From positions 121,678 to 185,677 of the forward strand of contig JAPSFS010000008.1 of the NCBI GenBank assembly GCA_035063785.1: a DNA stretch of 64,000 nucleotides, read 5' to 3'. A model generated the notes under the pieces. It worked only from the letters and a program-made list of their open reading frames with translations, was not told the origin of the DNA and did no database searches. The first letter of the stretch is position 1, and each line of letters opens with the position of its first letter. A program made the position numbers and the translations under genes. Shown in pieces: positions 43,995 to 51,544 of this stretch. The DNA is from Comamonas_C sp026954015. Its GTDB lineage: Bacteria; Pseudomonadota; Gammaproteobacteria; Burkholderiales; Burkholderiaceae_C.

Positions 43995-46900
43995 CTAACC
44001 CGCCCGCCACAAGCCATCCTGCACACGCGCGCGGCCCAGCGCGGCGAGGGTTTGCAAGAGCGTGGGCAGGCCCTTCTTCCAGGGGCCGCGGCCCTTGAAG
44101 CGCGATTCGATGGCGGCGAGGGTGAGCGGCGCGCTGCTTCCGGTGAGCACGGCGGCGACGGCGCGCACCTGTTCGGGCAGGGTGGCGGGCCAGGGCTGGG
44201 GGGCGGTTTGCTGCGATCTTGATAGTGATTTTTCGGTGCTCGAATCGGACTCCGGCGCTTGTCCACCCAGCGCGGGCAGCTCCTGGGATTGAGGCAATTC
44301 TTGGGGATGCTGGAAGGCCGGGCGCAGCCAGCGCACGCGGCCCTGGGCCTCTTCGCGGGCGCGCCCGGCGTTGAGCTGCACCAGAAGGGTGAGCACGGCG
44401 TCGGTGTCGGCGTCGGGGGGCAGGCGGTAGGCGGCGCGCACGGCGGCGTCCAGCTCGTCGTGCAGTTCGCGCAGCACGCCGACGAGGCCCTGCGTGTGCA
44501 GGGTCTTCTCCCTGGGCGTCAAGGCGCGGCCCTCGCGCAGCGCGGCGAGCACGTTGTACAGGCCGGTGAGGGTCAGGCCCGGCGTGCCCTGCCCCAGCAC
44601 GCGCTTGCGGTGCGCGTCGATGCGCTCGGCGAGGTCGGCGATGCGGGTGCGCAAGGCGGGGGTCAGGCCGGTGTCAGTGTCGGGGAAGGGGAAGGTTTCA
44701 AAACAGCGGGAGTTGTTGTAGCGCGGACGATCTTCCAGCGTGCCGCCCGTGGCCAGTGCCCAGTCGATGTGCGGCTGACTGGAAAGCACGCCGAGGATGT
44801 AGGGATCAGATACCGCAAAGGCCACCAACCCCTGATCCGGCAAGACCCCCGCAGGCAAGTATTGGAAGGTGCGGTGCTTGGCCGTCATGGGCGTGACGAC
44901 GAAGCGCTCCAGCGCCTGCAGCGCCCTGCGCATATCCGGTCGGGCCTCGGCGAAGAGCCACCACTTTTCGCGGTACGACGCTCTTTGCGATTGGTCCCGC
45001 TCGGGTTTCACGCCGGTCAGCACGCGCTGATAGGCGTTCGGAAACCGCTCGCGCGCCTGCTCCAGCGTATGGCCGTAAAAGTCGATGGCATAGACGCCGC
45101 GCACCTTGTCCGTCAGGTCCTTGCCGTTGCGCAGCGGTTTCACGATTTGAGGTTCCAGCGCGATGAGCGGGTCGTCCGGCTCCACCCAGAACCCCGTTCC
45201 CATCAGCGTGACGCCGCGAAACGTCAGGCCGGTATTGGCCTGCAAGGTTTGCGCCGCCGCCACGTTGGCCCCGATGCTCAAGTCCGCATGAATCAGGCCG
45301 CGCCTTGCCTGCACCGTCACCAGCATCTCGCCGAATTCGCCCGGCAGCTCTCTGGTCACGGTCAACAGCTCGCCCTCGCCGCTGCCCGGCGCCACCACGC
45401 TCATCGCGATGCGCACGGCGGCGCCGTTGGCCGCGTCCACCCACGGGTGATCGGGGATGGCCATGGCGAGGTGCGCGCCCGTCGCCAGCGCGGCCTGCAC
45501 CACACGGCGGTTGAAGGTCTGGCGCAGGCTGTTGGTGGTAATCAGCCCCATGCGCTGCGCCTCGCCACGCGCGACACGCTGCGCGCCATGGTGCCACCAG
45601 TAGAGGACGAAGTCGCAGCTTTCGGGCACCTCGCCCCACGCGGCGCGCAGGGCCTCGACGTAGCCATCACCCAGCGCGGCGCGCATGCCCGACGCACCGA
45701 TGAACGGCGGATTGCCCACGATGAAATCCGCCTGCGGCCAGGCGGCGGGGCGCGCGTTCAGGTACGTCCATTGCGGCACCTGCGCGGCTTCGTCGGGCAC
45801 CGGCTCGCCGGTGACGGGGTGGGGCTTGAAGGTGACGCCGTCCCAGCGCGTGCGCAGGCGCCCGGCGTCGTCGCAAGCAGGTTCTTGCGCATCCCAGGCG
45901 AGCACGGCGTCGCGGCATTCGATGTTGCCGTAGTTGTGCACCACGGGTTCGGCCACGCTGGCGTTGCCCCGCGTGCGGATGTGCCACTGCAGGTAGCCGA
46001 TCCACAGCACGAGCTCGGCGAGCGCGGCGGCGCGTTCGTTGAGTTCGATGCCGCGCAGTTGCTGCAGCGTCACCGTCTCGCCCTCGAAGCCGAGCTGGTC
46101 CTGCGTCTGCCCGAGTTCTTCGAGCTGGTTGAGCACTTCGCCTTCCAGGCGCTTGAGGTGCTCCAGCGTCACGTAGAGGAAGTTGGCGCTGCCGCAGGCC
46201 GGGTCGAGCACGCGCAGGGTGCACAGGCGGTGGTGAAAGGCGCGCACCTCGCCCCTGGCCTGCGCGAGTTTTTCCTGCGCGGCGCGGCCTTCCAGCTGCG
46301 CGGCTTCGTGCGCCAGCACCAGCGCGGCGGCGCGGGCGTTGTCCCATTCGGCGCGCAGCGGCGCGATCACCGTGGGCAGCACGAGGCGCTCCACATACGC
46401 GCGCGGCGTGTAGTGCGCGCCCAGCGCGTGGCGCTCCACGGGGTCGAGCGCGCGCTCGAGCAGCGTGCCGAAGATGGCGGGCTCCACGTTGCGCCAGTCG
46501 GCGCGCGCGGCTTCGATGAGCAGATCGACCTGCGCGGGGGTGAGCAGCAGGCTGTAGCCGGGCTCCTGCGCGCCCTTGAAGAGCTTGCCGTTGAAGTGCA
46601 GCACCTTTTTGGCCAGCGCCGCGCTGAAGCCGCCGTGGTCCATGTCGGACCAGAGGATGCGCAGCATCTGGCGCAGGGTGTCCGGGTCGCCCCGGTGCGC
46701 CTGCAGCAGGCCGAGGAAGCTGCCTTCGGGCAGCAGTTGCACGTCTTCGGCGAACATGCTGAACAGGCACCGGGTGAGGTAGGCAGCTACGGTTTCGGAA
46801 GCTGCCCGCGCTTGATGGACGGGCGCTGCGGGCCGATTTGGCTCTGAATCTTCGGCACCCGTCGCGTCGCCGCGCAGGCCCGCTTCGAGCGAGGTGGCCA

Positions 46901-47486
46901 GGCGCGCCAGCAGCTCGGCCACGCCGCGCGTGACCTGGGCGCTGATGCGCGAGGGGTCCAGGCTCTCGGGCGCGGTCCAGATGCGCGCGAGGCGCTCGCG
47001 CAGCTCGGGCCGCGCCAGGTCCGCCAGGCGGATGCGGTGGCTGCGCGGGTCGGGAAAGGGCGTGTAGGTGGCGCCGCTCTTGCTGAATTCGGCATAGACC
47101 TCGATGACGTTGCCCACGTCCACCACGAGCAGGAAGGGCGGCCTGCCCTCGGCGGCGGGCAGCGCGCGGGCGTAGCCCTCGGCCTGGCTGCGGGCGCGCA
47201 GCAGGCCGTCGTCAAAGCGCCGGCTTGCGGTGGCGGCGTGCAGCTTTTTCGCTTCGAGCACGAAGTGGCCGCGCCGGTAGCAGTCGATGCGCCCGCTGCT
47301 GGTGGAGCCGTCGCCATGCACGAAGGTGACGGGCCGCTCGAACATGTAGGCCTGATCGGGCGTGGGGTGGGGCTTTTCCACGCCCAGCAGCTCGCACAGC
47401 TCGATCACGAAGCTCTGCGCGGTGGCAAGTTCGCTGGCGGTGACGCCCTGCCAGCGGGTGATGAAGGCGGCGGCGGTGTCGGTCAT
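43995..47486 (-). CDS. MmeI-like single-chain restriction-modification enzyme (type IIL/IIG)
   Basis: The 1163-residue protein joins an endonuclease and an adenine methyltransferase. N-terminal nuclease: GRIDCYRRGHFVLEAKK has the D-E-x-K pattern (Asp 68, Glu 78, Lys 80). A helical spacer follows (about 180-380). The methyltransferase has motif I DPACGSANFLYV (near 427) and motif IV NPPF (near 590), typical gamma N6-adenine type. The C-terminal part, with LPAGVLPDQGLVAFAVSD and CFETFPFP, looks like the target-recognition and C-terminal domains of MmeI. No separate nuclease or specificity gene is nearby, which fits. Longer than MmeI (919). Two repeat copies are embedded (residues about 215-235 and 1065-1090). 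It is 4 bases after the nucleotidyltransferase gene. Confidence 0.85.
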   Translation of the reverse strand: MTDTAAAFITRWQGVTASELATAQSFVIELCELLGVEKPHPTPDQAYMFERPVTFVHGDGSTSSGRIDCYRRGHFVLEAKKLHAATASRRFDDGLLRARSQAEGYARALPAAEGRPPFLLVVDVGNVIEVYAEFSKSGATYTPFPDPRSHRIRLADLARPELRERLARIWTAPESLDPSRISAQVTRGVAELLARLATSLEAGLRGDATGAEDSEPNRPAAPVHQARAASETVAAYLTRCLFSMFAEDVQLLPEGSFLGLLQAHRGDPDTLRQMLRILWSDMDHGGFSAALAKKVLHFNGKLFKGAQEPGYSLLLTPAQVDLLIEAARADWRNVEPAIFGTLLERALDPVERHALGAHYTPRAYVERLVLPTVIAPLRAEWDNARAAALVLAHEAAQLEGRAAQEKLAQARGEVRAFHHRLCTLRVLDPACGSANFLYVTLEHLKRLEGEVLNQLEELGQTQDQLGFEGETVTLQQLRGIELNERAAALAELVLWIGYLQWHIRTRGNASVAEPVVHNYGNIECRDAVLAWDAQEPACDDAGRLRTRWDGVTFKPHPVTGEPVPDEAAQVPQWTYLNARPAAWPQADFIVGNPPFIGASGMRAALGDGYVEALRAAWGEVPESCDFVLYWWHHGAQRVARGEAQRMGLITTNSLRQTFNRRVVQAALATGAHLAMAIPDHPWVDAANGAAVRIAMSVVAPGSGEGELLTVTRELPGEFGEMLVTVQARRGLIHADLSIGANVAAAQTLQANTGLTFRGVTLMGTGFWVEPDDPLIALEPQIVKPLRNGKDLTDKVRGVYAIDFYGHTLEQARERFPNAYQRVLTGVKPERDQSQRASYREKWWLFAEARPDMRRALQALERFVVTPMTAKHRTFQYLPAGVLPDQGLVAFAVSDPYILGVLSSQPHIDWALATGGTLEDRPRYNNSRCFETFPFPDTDTGLTPALRTRIADLAERIDAHRKRVLGQGTPGLTLTGLYNVLAALREGRALTPREKTLHTQGLVGVLRELHDELDAAVRAAYRLPPDADTDAVLTLLVQLNAGRAREEAQGRVRWLRPAFQHPQELPQSQELPALGGQAPESDSSTEKSLSRSQQTAPQPWPATLPEQVRAVAAVLTGSSAPLTLAAIESRFKGRGPWKKGLPTLLQTLAALGRARVQDGLWRAG
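44220..44300 (-). repeat. Palindromic repeat copy inside the restriction-modification gene (C-terminal)
   Basis: CCGGCGCTTG, then a loop, and CAGCGCGGGCAGCTCC. On the minus strand it reads ELPALGGQAPESDSS, in the same frame as the uvrA junction copy. It lies in a low-complexity stretch before the last 70 residues. Confidence 0.65.
46790..46855 (-). repeat. Palindromic repeat copy inside the restriction-modification gene (N-terminal)
   Basis: GGAAGCTGCCCGCGCTTG, then GGGCGCTGCGGGCC and the tail TTTGGCTCTGAATC. On the minus strand it reads EPNRPAAPVHQARAASE. It lies between the nuclease domain and the helical spacer. Confidence 0.6.
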
Positions 47487-47490
47487 GCGG

Positions 47491-48543
47491 TCATGGGGCT
47501 TCAAGCAGCGCGGCAAGCCGCGGGTCGTGGGCCCGCAGGGCGCGCAGGCCCTGCATGGCGCGTTTCTTCCAGCCGGGGCCGCTGGCGATGGCGGCGGCCC
47601 AGGCGTCCTGCAGGGGCTCGGGCGCGGTGTCGCTGAAATATTCGATCAGCGCGGCGGCCTGGGCCAGGTCCTTGGCGGCCTTGGCGCGAAAGGCGCCGTT
47701 GCGCTCGCCGATCACCAGCAGCTTGTGCACCGCGTAACGCTCGGGCGCGGGCAGGCTCACCACGACGGCGCGGCCGCTGGCATCGAACAGCGTGGCCTGT
47801 TGGACGCCTTCGAGCGAAAATTCCATGAAGCGCAGCGGCTGCAAGGCGACGTCCAGGTGCTCGACGATGATGGGGTCGTCGTTGTCGGCGATGCGGGGCG
47901 TGAGAAAGTCGATCTGGAATTCCGGCTCGCTGCGGTAGCGATAGGACGCACCGGCGCTGCCGCGGTACTGCACCAGCGGCAGAAAGCCTTCTTCCATGGT
48001 GGTGAGCGCGGCGTGCGGCTGCGCGCGCAGCGTGGCGGGCAGCGCGATGGAGATGTTGCGCCCGGCGTGGGCAAGGTCCACGTCACTGGTCTGCTCGCCG
48101 CCCACCCAGCGCACGCCAAGCTGGTTGGCGTAGGCCAGAAAGGCGTGCGTGCCCACGAGCACGCCCCCGGCACGGAAGAACCCGTATTCATTGAGCCGCA
48201 GGATCACGCCGAGGTGCTTGCGCTGCACCGGCAGGCAGCCGAGCACGGTGGCCGAGCGGGCCAGCGCCCGCAGGCGCTCGCGCGATTCGGGGGCGGCGCC
48301 GCGCGCCTTGTGCACGAGCTGGCGGATGGCCTCGGTATCGGGCCCGACATAGAGCTGGCGCACGCGCTGGTCGATGTCGCGGAAGCTGAAATACCACTGC
48401 AGGCTGCCCTTGACCGTCTTGGTGCCGAAGCTGCCGTTCAAGTGCGACACGTCGCGGTCGAACTCGACGCCCAGCGCCGCGCCATGCAGCTGCGCGTAGG
48501 CCGTGGAAGTGGCGACGGGCTGGTTCAGGTAATGCCGGGGCAT
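47491..48543 (-). CDS. Nucleotidyltransferase-fold protein (GSU2403-like)
   Basis: The 350-residue protein has the pattern of the GSU2403 nucleotidyltransferase family (NTP_transf_8): GVLVGTHAFLAYANQLGVRW, then GGEQTSDVDLAH with Asp 154 and 156, and a third acidic site in EFQIDFLTPR (Asp 212). This is the Pol-beta catalytic triad. Substrate unknown. The RM gene follows after 4 bases in the same direction, so the two are almost certainly co-transcribed. Related nucleotidyltransferases serve as antitoxins (MNT, AbiEii) or signal synthases in phage defence, but I cannot say this one does. An AT-rich palindrome lies directly in front of it. Confidence 0.75.
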   Translation of the reverse strand: MPRHYLNQPVATSTAYAQLHGAALGVEFDRDVSHLNGSFGTKTVKGSLQWYFSFRDIDQRVRQLYVGPDTEAIRQLVHKARGAAPESRERLRALARSATVLGCLPVQRKHLGVILRLNEYGFFRAGGVLVGTHAFLAYANQLGVRWVGGEQTSDVDLAHAGRNISIALPATLRAQPHAALTTMEEGFLPLVQYRGSAGASYRYRSEPEFQIDFLTPRIADNDDPIIVEHLDVALQPLRFMEFSLEGVQQATLFDASGRAVVVSLPAPERYAVHKLLVIGERNGAFRAKAAKDLAQAAALIEYFSDTAPEPLQDAWAAAIASGPGWKKRAMQGLRALRAHDPRLAALLEAP

Positions 48544-48550
48544 GCCGGGT

Positions 48551-48579
48551 TATACAACATCTATTTAAATTGTTGTATA
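48551..48579 (-). promoter_or_regulatory. Operator-like palindrome before the nucleotidyltransferase/R-M operon
   Basis: TATACAACA (48551-48559) and TGTTGTATA (48571-48579) are perfect 9-base arms, with centres 20 bases apart and an AT-rich middle. TATAAC on the minus strand (plus 48549-48554) could be a -10 element, placing the transcript start at the ATG at 48543. R-M genes are often controlled by such sites; no controller (C) protein is present, so the orphan AbrB protein next to it is a candidate. Confidence 0.6.
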
Positions 48580-48595
48580 GCCGAGACGGCGACGC

Positions 48596-48645
48596 TCAAC
48601 AGCTTTTGTCTCCAGCCTCGTGTCTGGCAAGCGCCTGAAGCACGG
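48596..48645 (-). repeat. Palindromic repeat copy at the 3' end of the AbrB-like gene
   Basis: AGCTTTTGTCTCCAGCCTC, then GTCTGGCAAGCGCCTGAAGC. The element supplies the C-terminal residues and the stop codon of the AbrB-like gene. Confidence 0.55.
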
Positions 48646-48844
48646 CGCGGCGCTCTTTCATGATGGCGCGGCCATGCTCCAATTCGGCGGCAAGCTCCGG
48701 GTCATGCGGGGTGAGGTGCAGGCCATCGGCCTCGATGGTGGCAAAGAGCTCGTCGCCTGCCTGCAGTTGCAGGCGCTGCAGCGCTTCGGGCGGGAGCACG
48801 ACGCCGAGGTCGTCGTCGATCTGAACGAGCGGGAGGGCGTGCAT
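48596..48844 (-). CDS. Orphan AbrB/MazE-type antitoxin-like protein
   Basis: The 82-residue protein reads MHALPLVQIDDDLGVVLPPE and ALQRLQLQAGDELFATIEAD, a swapped-hairpin AbrB/MazE DNA-binding fold, then DGLHLTPHDPELAAELEHG typical of antitoxins paired with Doc or PIN toxins. No toxin gene follows: the next gene on this strand is the nucleotidyltransferase. The last 14 residues (LQALARHEAGDKSC) come from the dispersed repeat, so the original end and any partner may have been replaced. Its promoter region overlaps the end of mltA. Confidence 0.75.
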   Translation of the reverse strand: MHALPLVQIDDDLGVVLPPEALQRLQLQAGDELFATIEADGLHLTPHDPELAAELEHGRAIMKERRAVLQALARHEAGDKSC

Positions 48845-48914
48845 CACTGATGTCCGTCTGTCTTGAGCCGCCGTACTGCAAGCCAATCCGCCAGTCTTGT
48901 CAACCACGCGCGCC

Positions 48915-50066
48915 TCACTTCGGCCACAGCCCCCACAGCCTCAGCCCCTGCTTGAGCCGCCCCGCAAGCTCGCCCGCCTCGGGGCCGGAACCGGCGAAGT
49001 AGTCGGCGCGCACGGCGCCGGTGATGGCGCTGCCGGTGTCCTGCGCCATCACGAGGCGCGCGAGCTGGGCCGTGGGGCCATCGCTCACGAGCCAGACCGG
49101 CGTGCCATAGGGGATGCTGGTGCGATCGACCGCGATGGAGCGCCCGGGCGTGAGCGGCACGCCCTGCGCGCCGCGCGGGCCGGCTTCGGCGGCGGCGCCG
49201 TCCAGCGGCTCTTCGCGGAAGAACACGTAGCGCGGGTTGGCCCAGAGCATTTCCTGCACGCGCGCGGGGTTGGCCTGCGCCCATGCGCTGATGCCGGGCC
49301 AGGTGGCGTCGCGCACCAGGCCGCGGTCGAGCAGCCAGCGGCCCACGCTCTGGTAGGGCTGGTTGTTGGTGGCCGCGAACGCCAGGCGCACCAGGCGCGT
49401 GCTGCCGTCCGCCTCGTGCAGGCGCAGGCGCCCCGTGCCCTGGATGTGCAGCACCATGGCCTCGATGGGGTCGCGCACCCAGGCGAGCACGCGGCCCGCC
49501 AGCTGCGCCTGTGCCTCGGGCAGGGTGTCGATCTGCTGGCGCGTGTACCACGCGGCCTTGGCGGGCAGGCCGGGCGGGGGGGCGTAGATGGGCACCTCGT
49601 AGCCACTCCCGCGCACGCGCGCGCCGTCGAGCTCGGGCTCGAAGTAGCTCGTGAGCAGGCCGTCGGGGTTGCCGTCGCTCGATTCGATGCGGTAGGGCTG
49701 CAGGCGCTCCTGCATCCAGGCGCGCTGCCCGTCGTCGCTGGCGATCGACAGGCGCCGCACTTCGCCGCACAGGGGCGCGAACGCGGGCGCGGGGCGCTCG
49801 CAGTTGCGCAGCCAGGCTTGCCACGCCTCGTGCGGGGCGTCCTGCTGCCAGCCGGGCAGGTCGCCCCAATCCACCGGCACCCAGCGGCTGCGGTAGGTAG
49901 CCAGCGTGCCGGGCACGGCCATCGGCCCGCCCAACGGCCCGAGCGTCGGCGGCTGCGTGGGCGTGGCCGCGGGAGCGCCGGAGGGCGCCGGAGGGCGCGT
50001 ACCGCAGGCGGCGAGCCCACCTACAATGAAAACAGTGACGGTGAGACGCAAGAGGCGCGACGACAT
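48915..50066 (-). CDS. mltA: Membrane-bound lytic murein transglycosylase A
   Basis: Cleaves peptidoglycan glycan strands to 1,6-anhydro ends. The 383-residue lipoprotein has the signal LLRLTVTVFIVGGLAACG with lipobox Cys, the MltA domain (LLTSYFEPELDGARVRGSGY, FAATNNQPYQSVGRWLLD) and the 3D domain with the catalytic Asp in VMAQDTGSAITGAVRADYF. I chose the ATG at 50066 because the signal peptide starts there; AAGGA lies 11 bases upstream. That start codon overlaps, on the opposite strand, the start codon of the small gene at 50065. Confidence 0.94.
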   Translation of the reverse strand: MSSRLLRLTVTVFIVGGLAACGTRPPAPSGAPAATPTQPPTLGPLGGPMAVPGTLATYRSRWVPVDWGDLPGWQQDAPHEAWQAWLRNCERPAPAFAPLCGEVRRLSIASDDGQRAWMQERLQPYRIESSDGNPDGLLTSYFEPELDGARVRGSGYEVPIYAPPPGLPAKAAWYTRQQIDTLPEAQAQLAGRVLAWVRDPIEAMVLHIQGTGRLRLHEADGSTRLVRLAFAATNNQPYQSVGRWLLDRGLVRDATWPGISAWAQANPARVQEMLWANPRYVFFREEPLDGAAAEAGPRGAQGVPLTPGRSIAVDRTSIPYGTPVWLVSDGPTAQLARLVMAQDTGSAITGAVRADYFAGSGPEAGELAGRLKQGLRLWGLWPK

Positions 50067-50208
50067 GCTGCTGATTTTCCTTGAAGCGATGCTGGCGCTC
50101 GCGCTCTTCATCCTGCTCGTCTGGTGGACGATGTTTTCGGGCCGCAAGCGCGGCGAGTTGCCGCCTCCGCCCGAGGACGCGCCACCGCCGAATCACCAAG
50201 ACAAATGA
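50065..50208 (+). CDS. Small single-span membrane protein
   Basis: The 47-residue protein has one membrane helix (MLALALFILLVWWTMF) followed by a basic, Pro-rich tail (GRKRGELPPPPEDAPPPNHQ). AAGAGG lies 9 bases before the ATG. Short proteins of this form occur at this position in Comamonadaceae, as I recall. Its start codon overlaps that of mltA on the opposite strand, so promoters of each must lie inside or beyond the other gene. Function unknown. Confidence 0.55.
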   Translation: MLLIFLEAMLALALFILLVWWTMFSGRKRGELPPPPEDAPPPNHQDK

Positions 50209-50242
50209 CCCCCACTACCTTACCGACATGAAGGAACACACG

Positions 50243-50887
50243 ATGCGCCACGCACTTGCACTTTGCACCCTCGCCACCGCGCTGCTCGCCAGCGGCTGCG
50301 CGCAGATGTCCGACACCCAGCGCCACACGGCCACCGGCGCGGGCATAGGCGCGCTGGGCGGCGCGGCGGTCGGCGCGCTCGCGGGCGGGCACGCGGGCAC
50401 CGGCGCGGTGGTCGGCGCGGGCGTGGGGGCGCTGGGCGGCTACATCTGGTCGCAGCGCATGGAGCGCCAGAAGCAGGAGATGCAAGCGGCCACGCAGGGC
50501 ACCGGCGTGGGCGTGACGCAGACGGCGGACAACCAGCTCAAGCTCGATATCCCGAGCGACATCTCGTTCGCCACCGGGCGCGCGGACATCCAGTCCAACT
50601 TCCGCCCCATCCTCGACCGCTTCGCCGAAGGGCTGCGCAACAACCCGGGCGCGGAGCTGCGCATCATCGGCCACACCGATTCGACCGGCACCGACGCGAT
50701 CAACGATCCGCTGTCGCTGCAGCGCGCCGAAAGCACGCGCAACTACCTGACCGAGCGCGGCGTGAGCGCGGCGCGCATCCAGGTGAGCGGCCGCGGCTCG
50801 CACGAACCGGTGGCGAGCAACGCTACCGCGGAAGGACGCGCGCACAACCGCCGCGTGGAAATCTTCGTGGGCGAGCGCCAGGGCTGA
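50243..50887 (+). CDS. OmpA-family lipoprotein with glycine zipper (YiaD-like)
   Basis: The 214-residue outer-membrane lipoprotein has a signal ALALCTLATALLASGC with lipobox Cys, a glycine-zipper segment (GAGIGALGGAAVGALAGG and GAGVGALGGYIW) and a C-terminal OmpA domain that binds peptidoglycan (HTDSTGTDAIN, LSLQRAESTRNYL, NRRVEIFV). The ATG at 50243 has AAGGA 7 bases upstream; an ATG at 50228 is less likely. It tethers the outer membrane to the cell wall. Confidence 0.9.
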   Translation: MRHALALCTLATALLASGCAQMSDTQRHTATGAGIGALGGAAVGALAGGHAGTGAVVGAGVGALGGYIWSQRMERQKQEMQAATQGTGVGVTQTADNQLKLDIPSDISFATGRADIQSNFRPILDRFAEGLRNNPGAELRIIGHTDSTGTDAINDPLSLQRAESTRNYLTERGVSAARIQVSGRGSHEPVASNATAEGRAHNRRVEIFVGERQG

Positions 50888-50911
50888 GCACGGCCCACGC
50901 AGGCGCCGCGT

Positions 50912-51544
50912 TCACGGCGCCTCGTCGTGCAGCAGCCGGGCGAGCTCGACCGCGGATTTCACCTGCATCTTCTCGAACACGCGCGCGCGGTGCACCTCCA
51001 CCGTGCGCACGCTGATCTCCAGCCGCTCGGCGATGAGCCTGTTTGACAGCCCTTCGAGCACGAGATCCATCACGGCACGCTCGCGCTCGGTCAGCGCCCC
51101 GATGCGCTCGCGCAGTTCGCGCGCCGCGCGCCCCGCGGCAAAGCGCTCGGCGGAAAGCGCGAGCGCGGCCTGCACGCGATCGACGAGCTGGTTGCCGGAA
51201 AACGGCTTTTCGCAGAAGTCGAAGGCGCCACGCTTGACGGTCGCGACCGCCGTTGGCACGTCGGCGTGCCCCGTGAGAAAGATCACCGGGATGCGCTGCG
51301 CGTCGCCGCGCTCGACCATGCGCTCGAACAGCGCCAGGCCGTTCATGCCCGGCATGCGCACATCGAGCAGCAGACAGCAGGTGCGCTGCCCGGCGCTGCG
51401 TTCGGCCAGCGCGAACTCGAACGCCGCCGCGCTCGCGTACGACTCGCTGCGCAGGTGGCGCGAGCGCAGCAGCCAGGCGAGCGCGTCGCGCACCTCGGCA
51501 TCGTCATCCACGATGTACACGGTGGCGTCGAGGGCGGGCGGCAT
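50912..51544 (-). CDS. FixJ/DctR-type response regulator with LuxR HTH
   Basis: The 210-residue regulator has a receiver domain (acidic pair in YIVDDDAEVRD, phosphorylated Asp 61 in LLLDVRMPGMNG, LTGHADV, CEKPFSG) and a C-terminal LuxR helix-turn-helix (LTERERAVMDLVLEGLSNRL then VRTVEVHRARVFEKM). Its partner kinase is immediately upstream with a 1-base overlap (TGATG at 51542-51546). The pair most resembles DctS/DctR or FixL/FixJ; the signal is not known. Confidence 0.93.
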   Translation of the reverse strand: MPPALDATVYIVDDDAEVRDALAWLLRSRHLRSESYASAAAFEFALAERSAGQRTCCLLLDVRMPGMNGLALFERMVERGDAQRIPVIFLTGHADVPTAVATVKRGAFDFCEKPFSGNQLVDRVQAALALSAERFAAGRAARELRERIGALTERERAVMDLVLEGLSNRLIAERLEISVRTVEVHRARVFEKMQVKSAVELARLLHDEAP

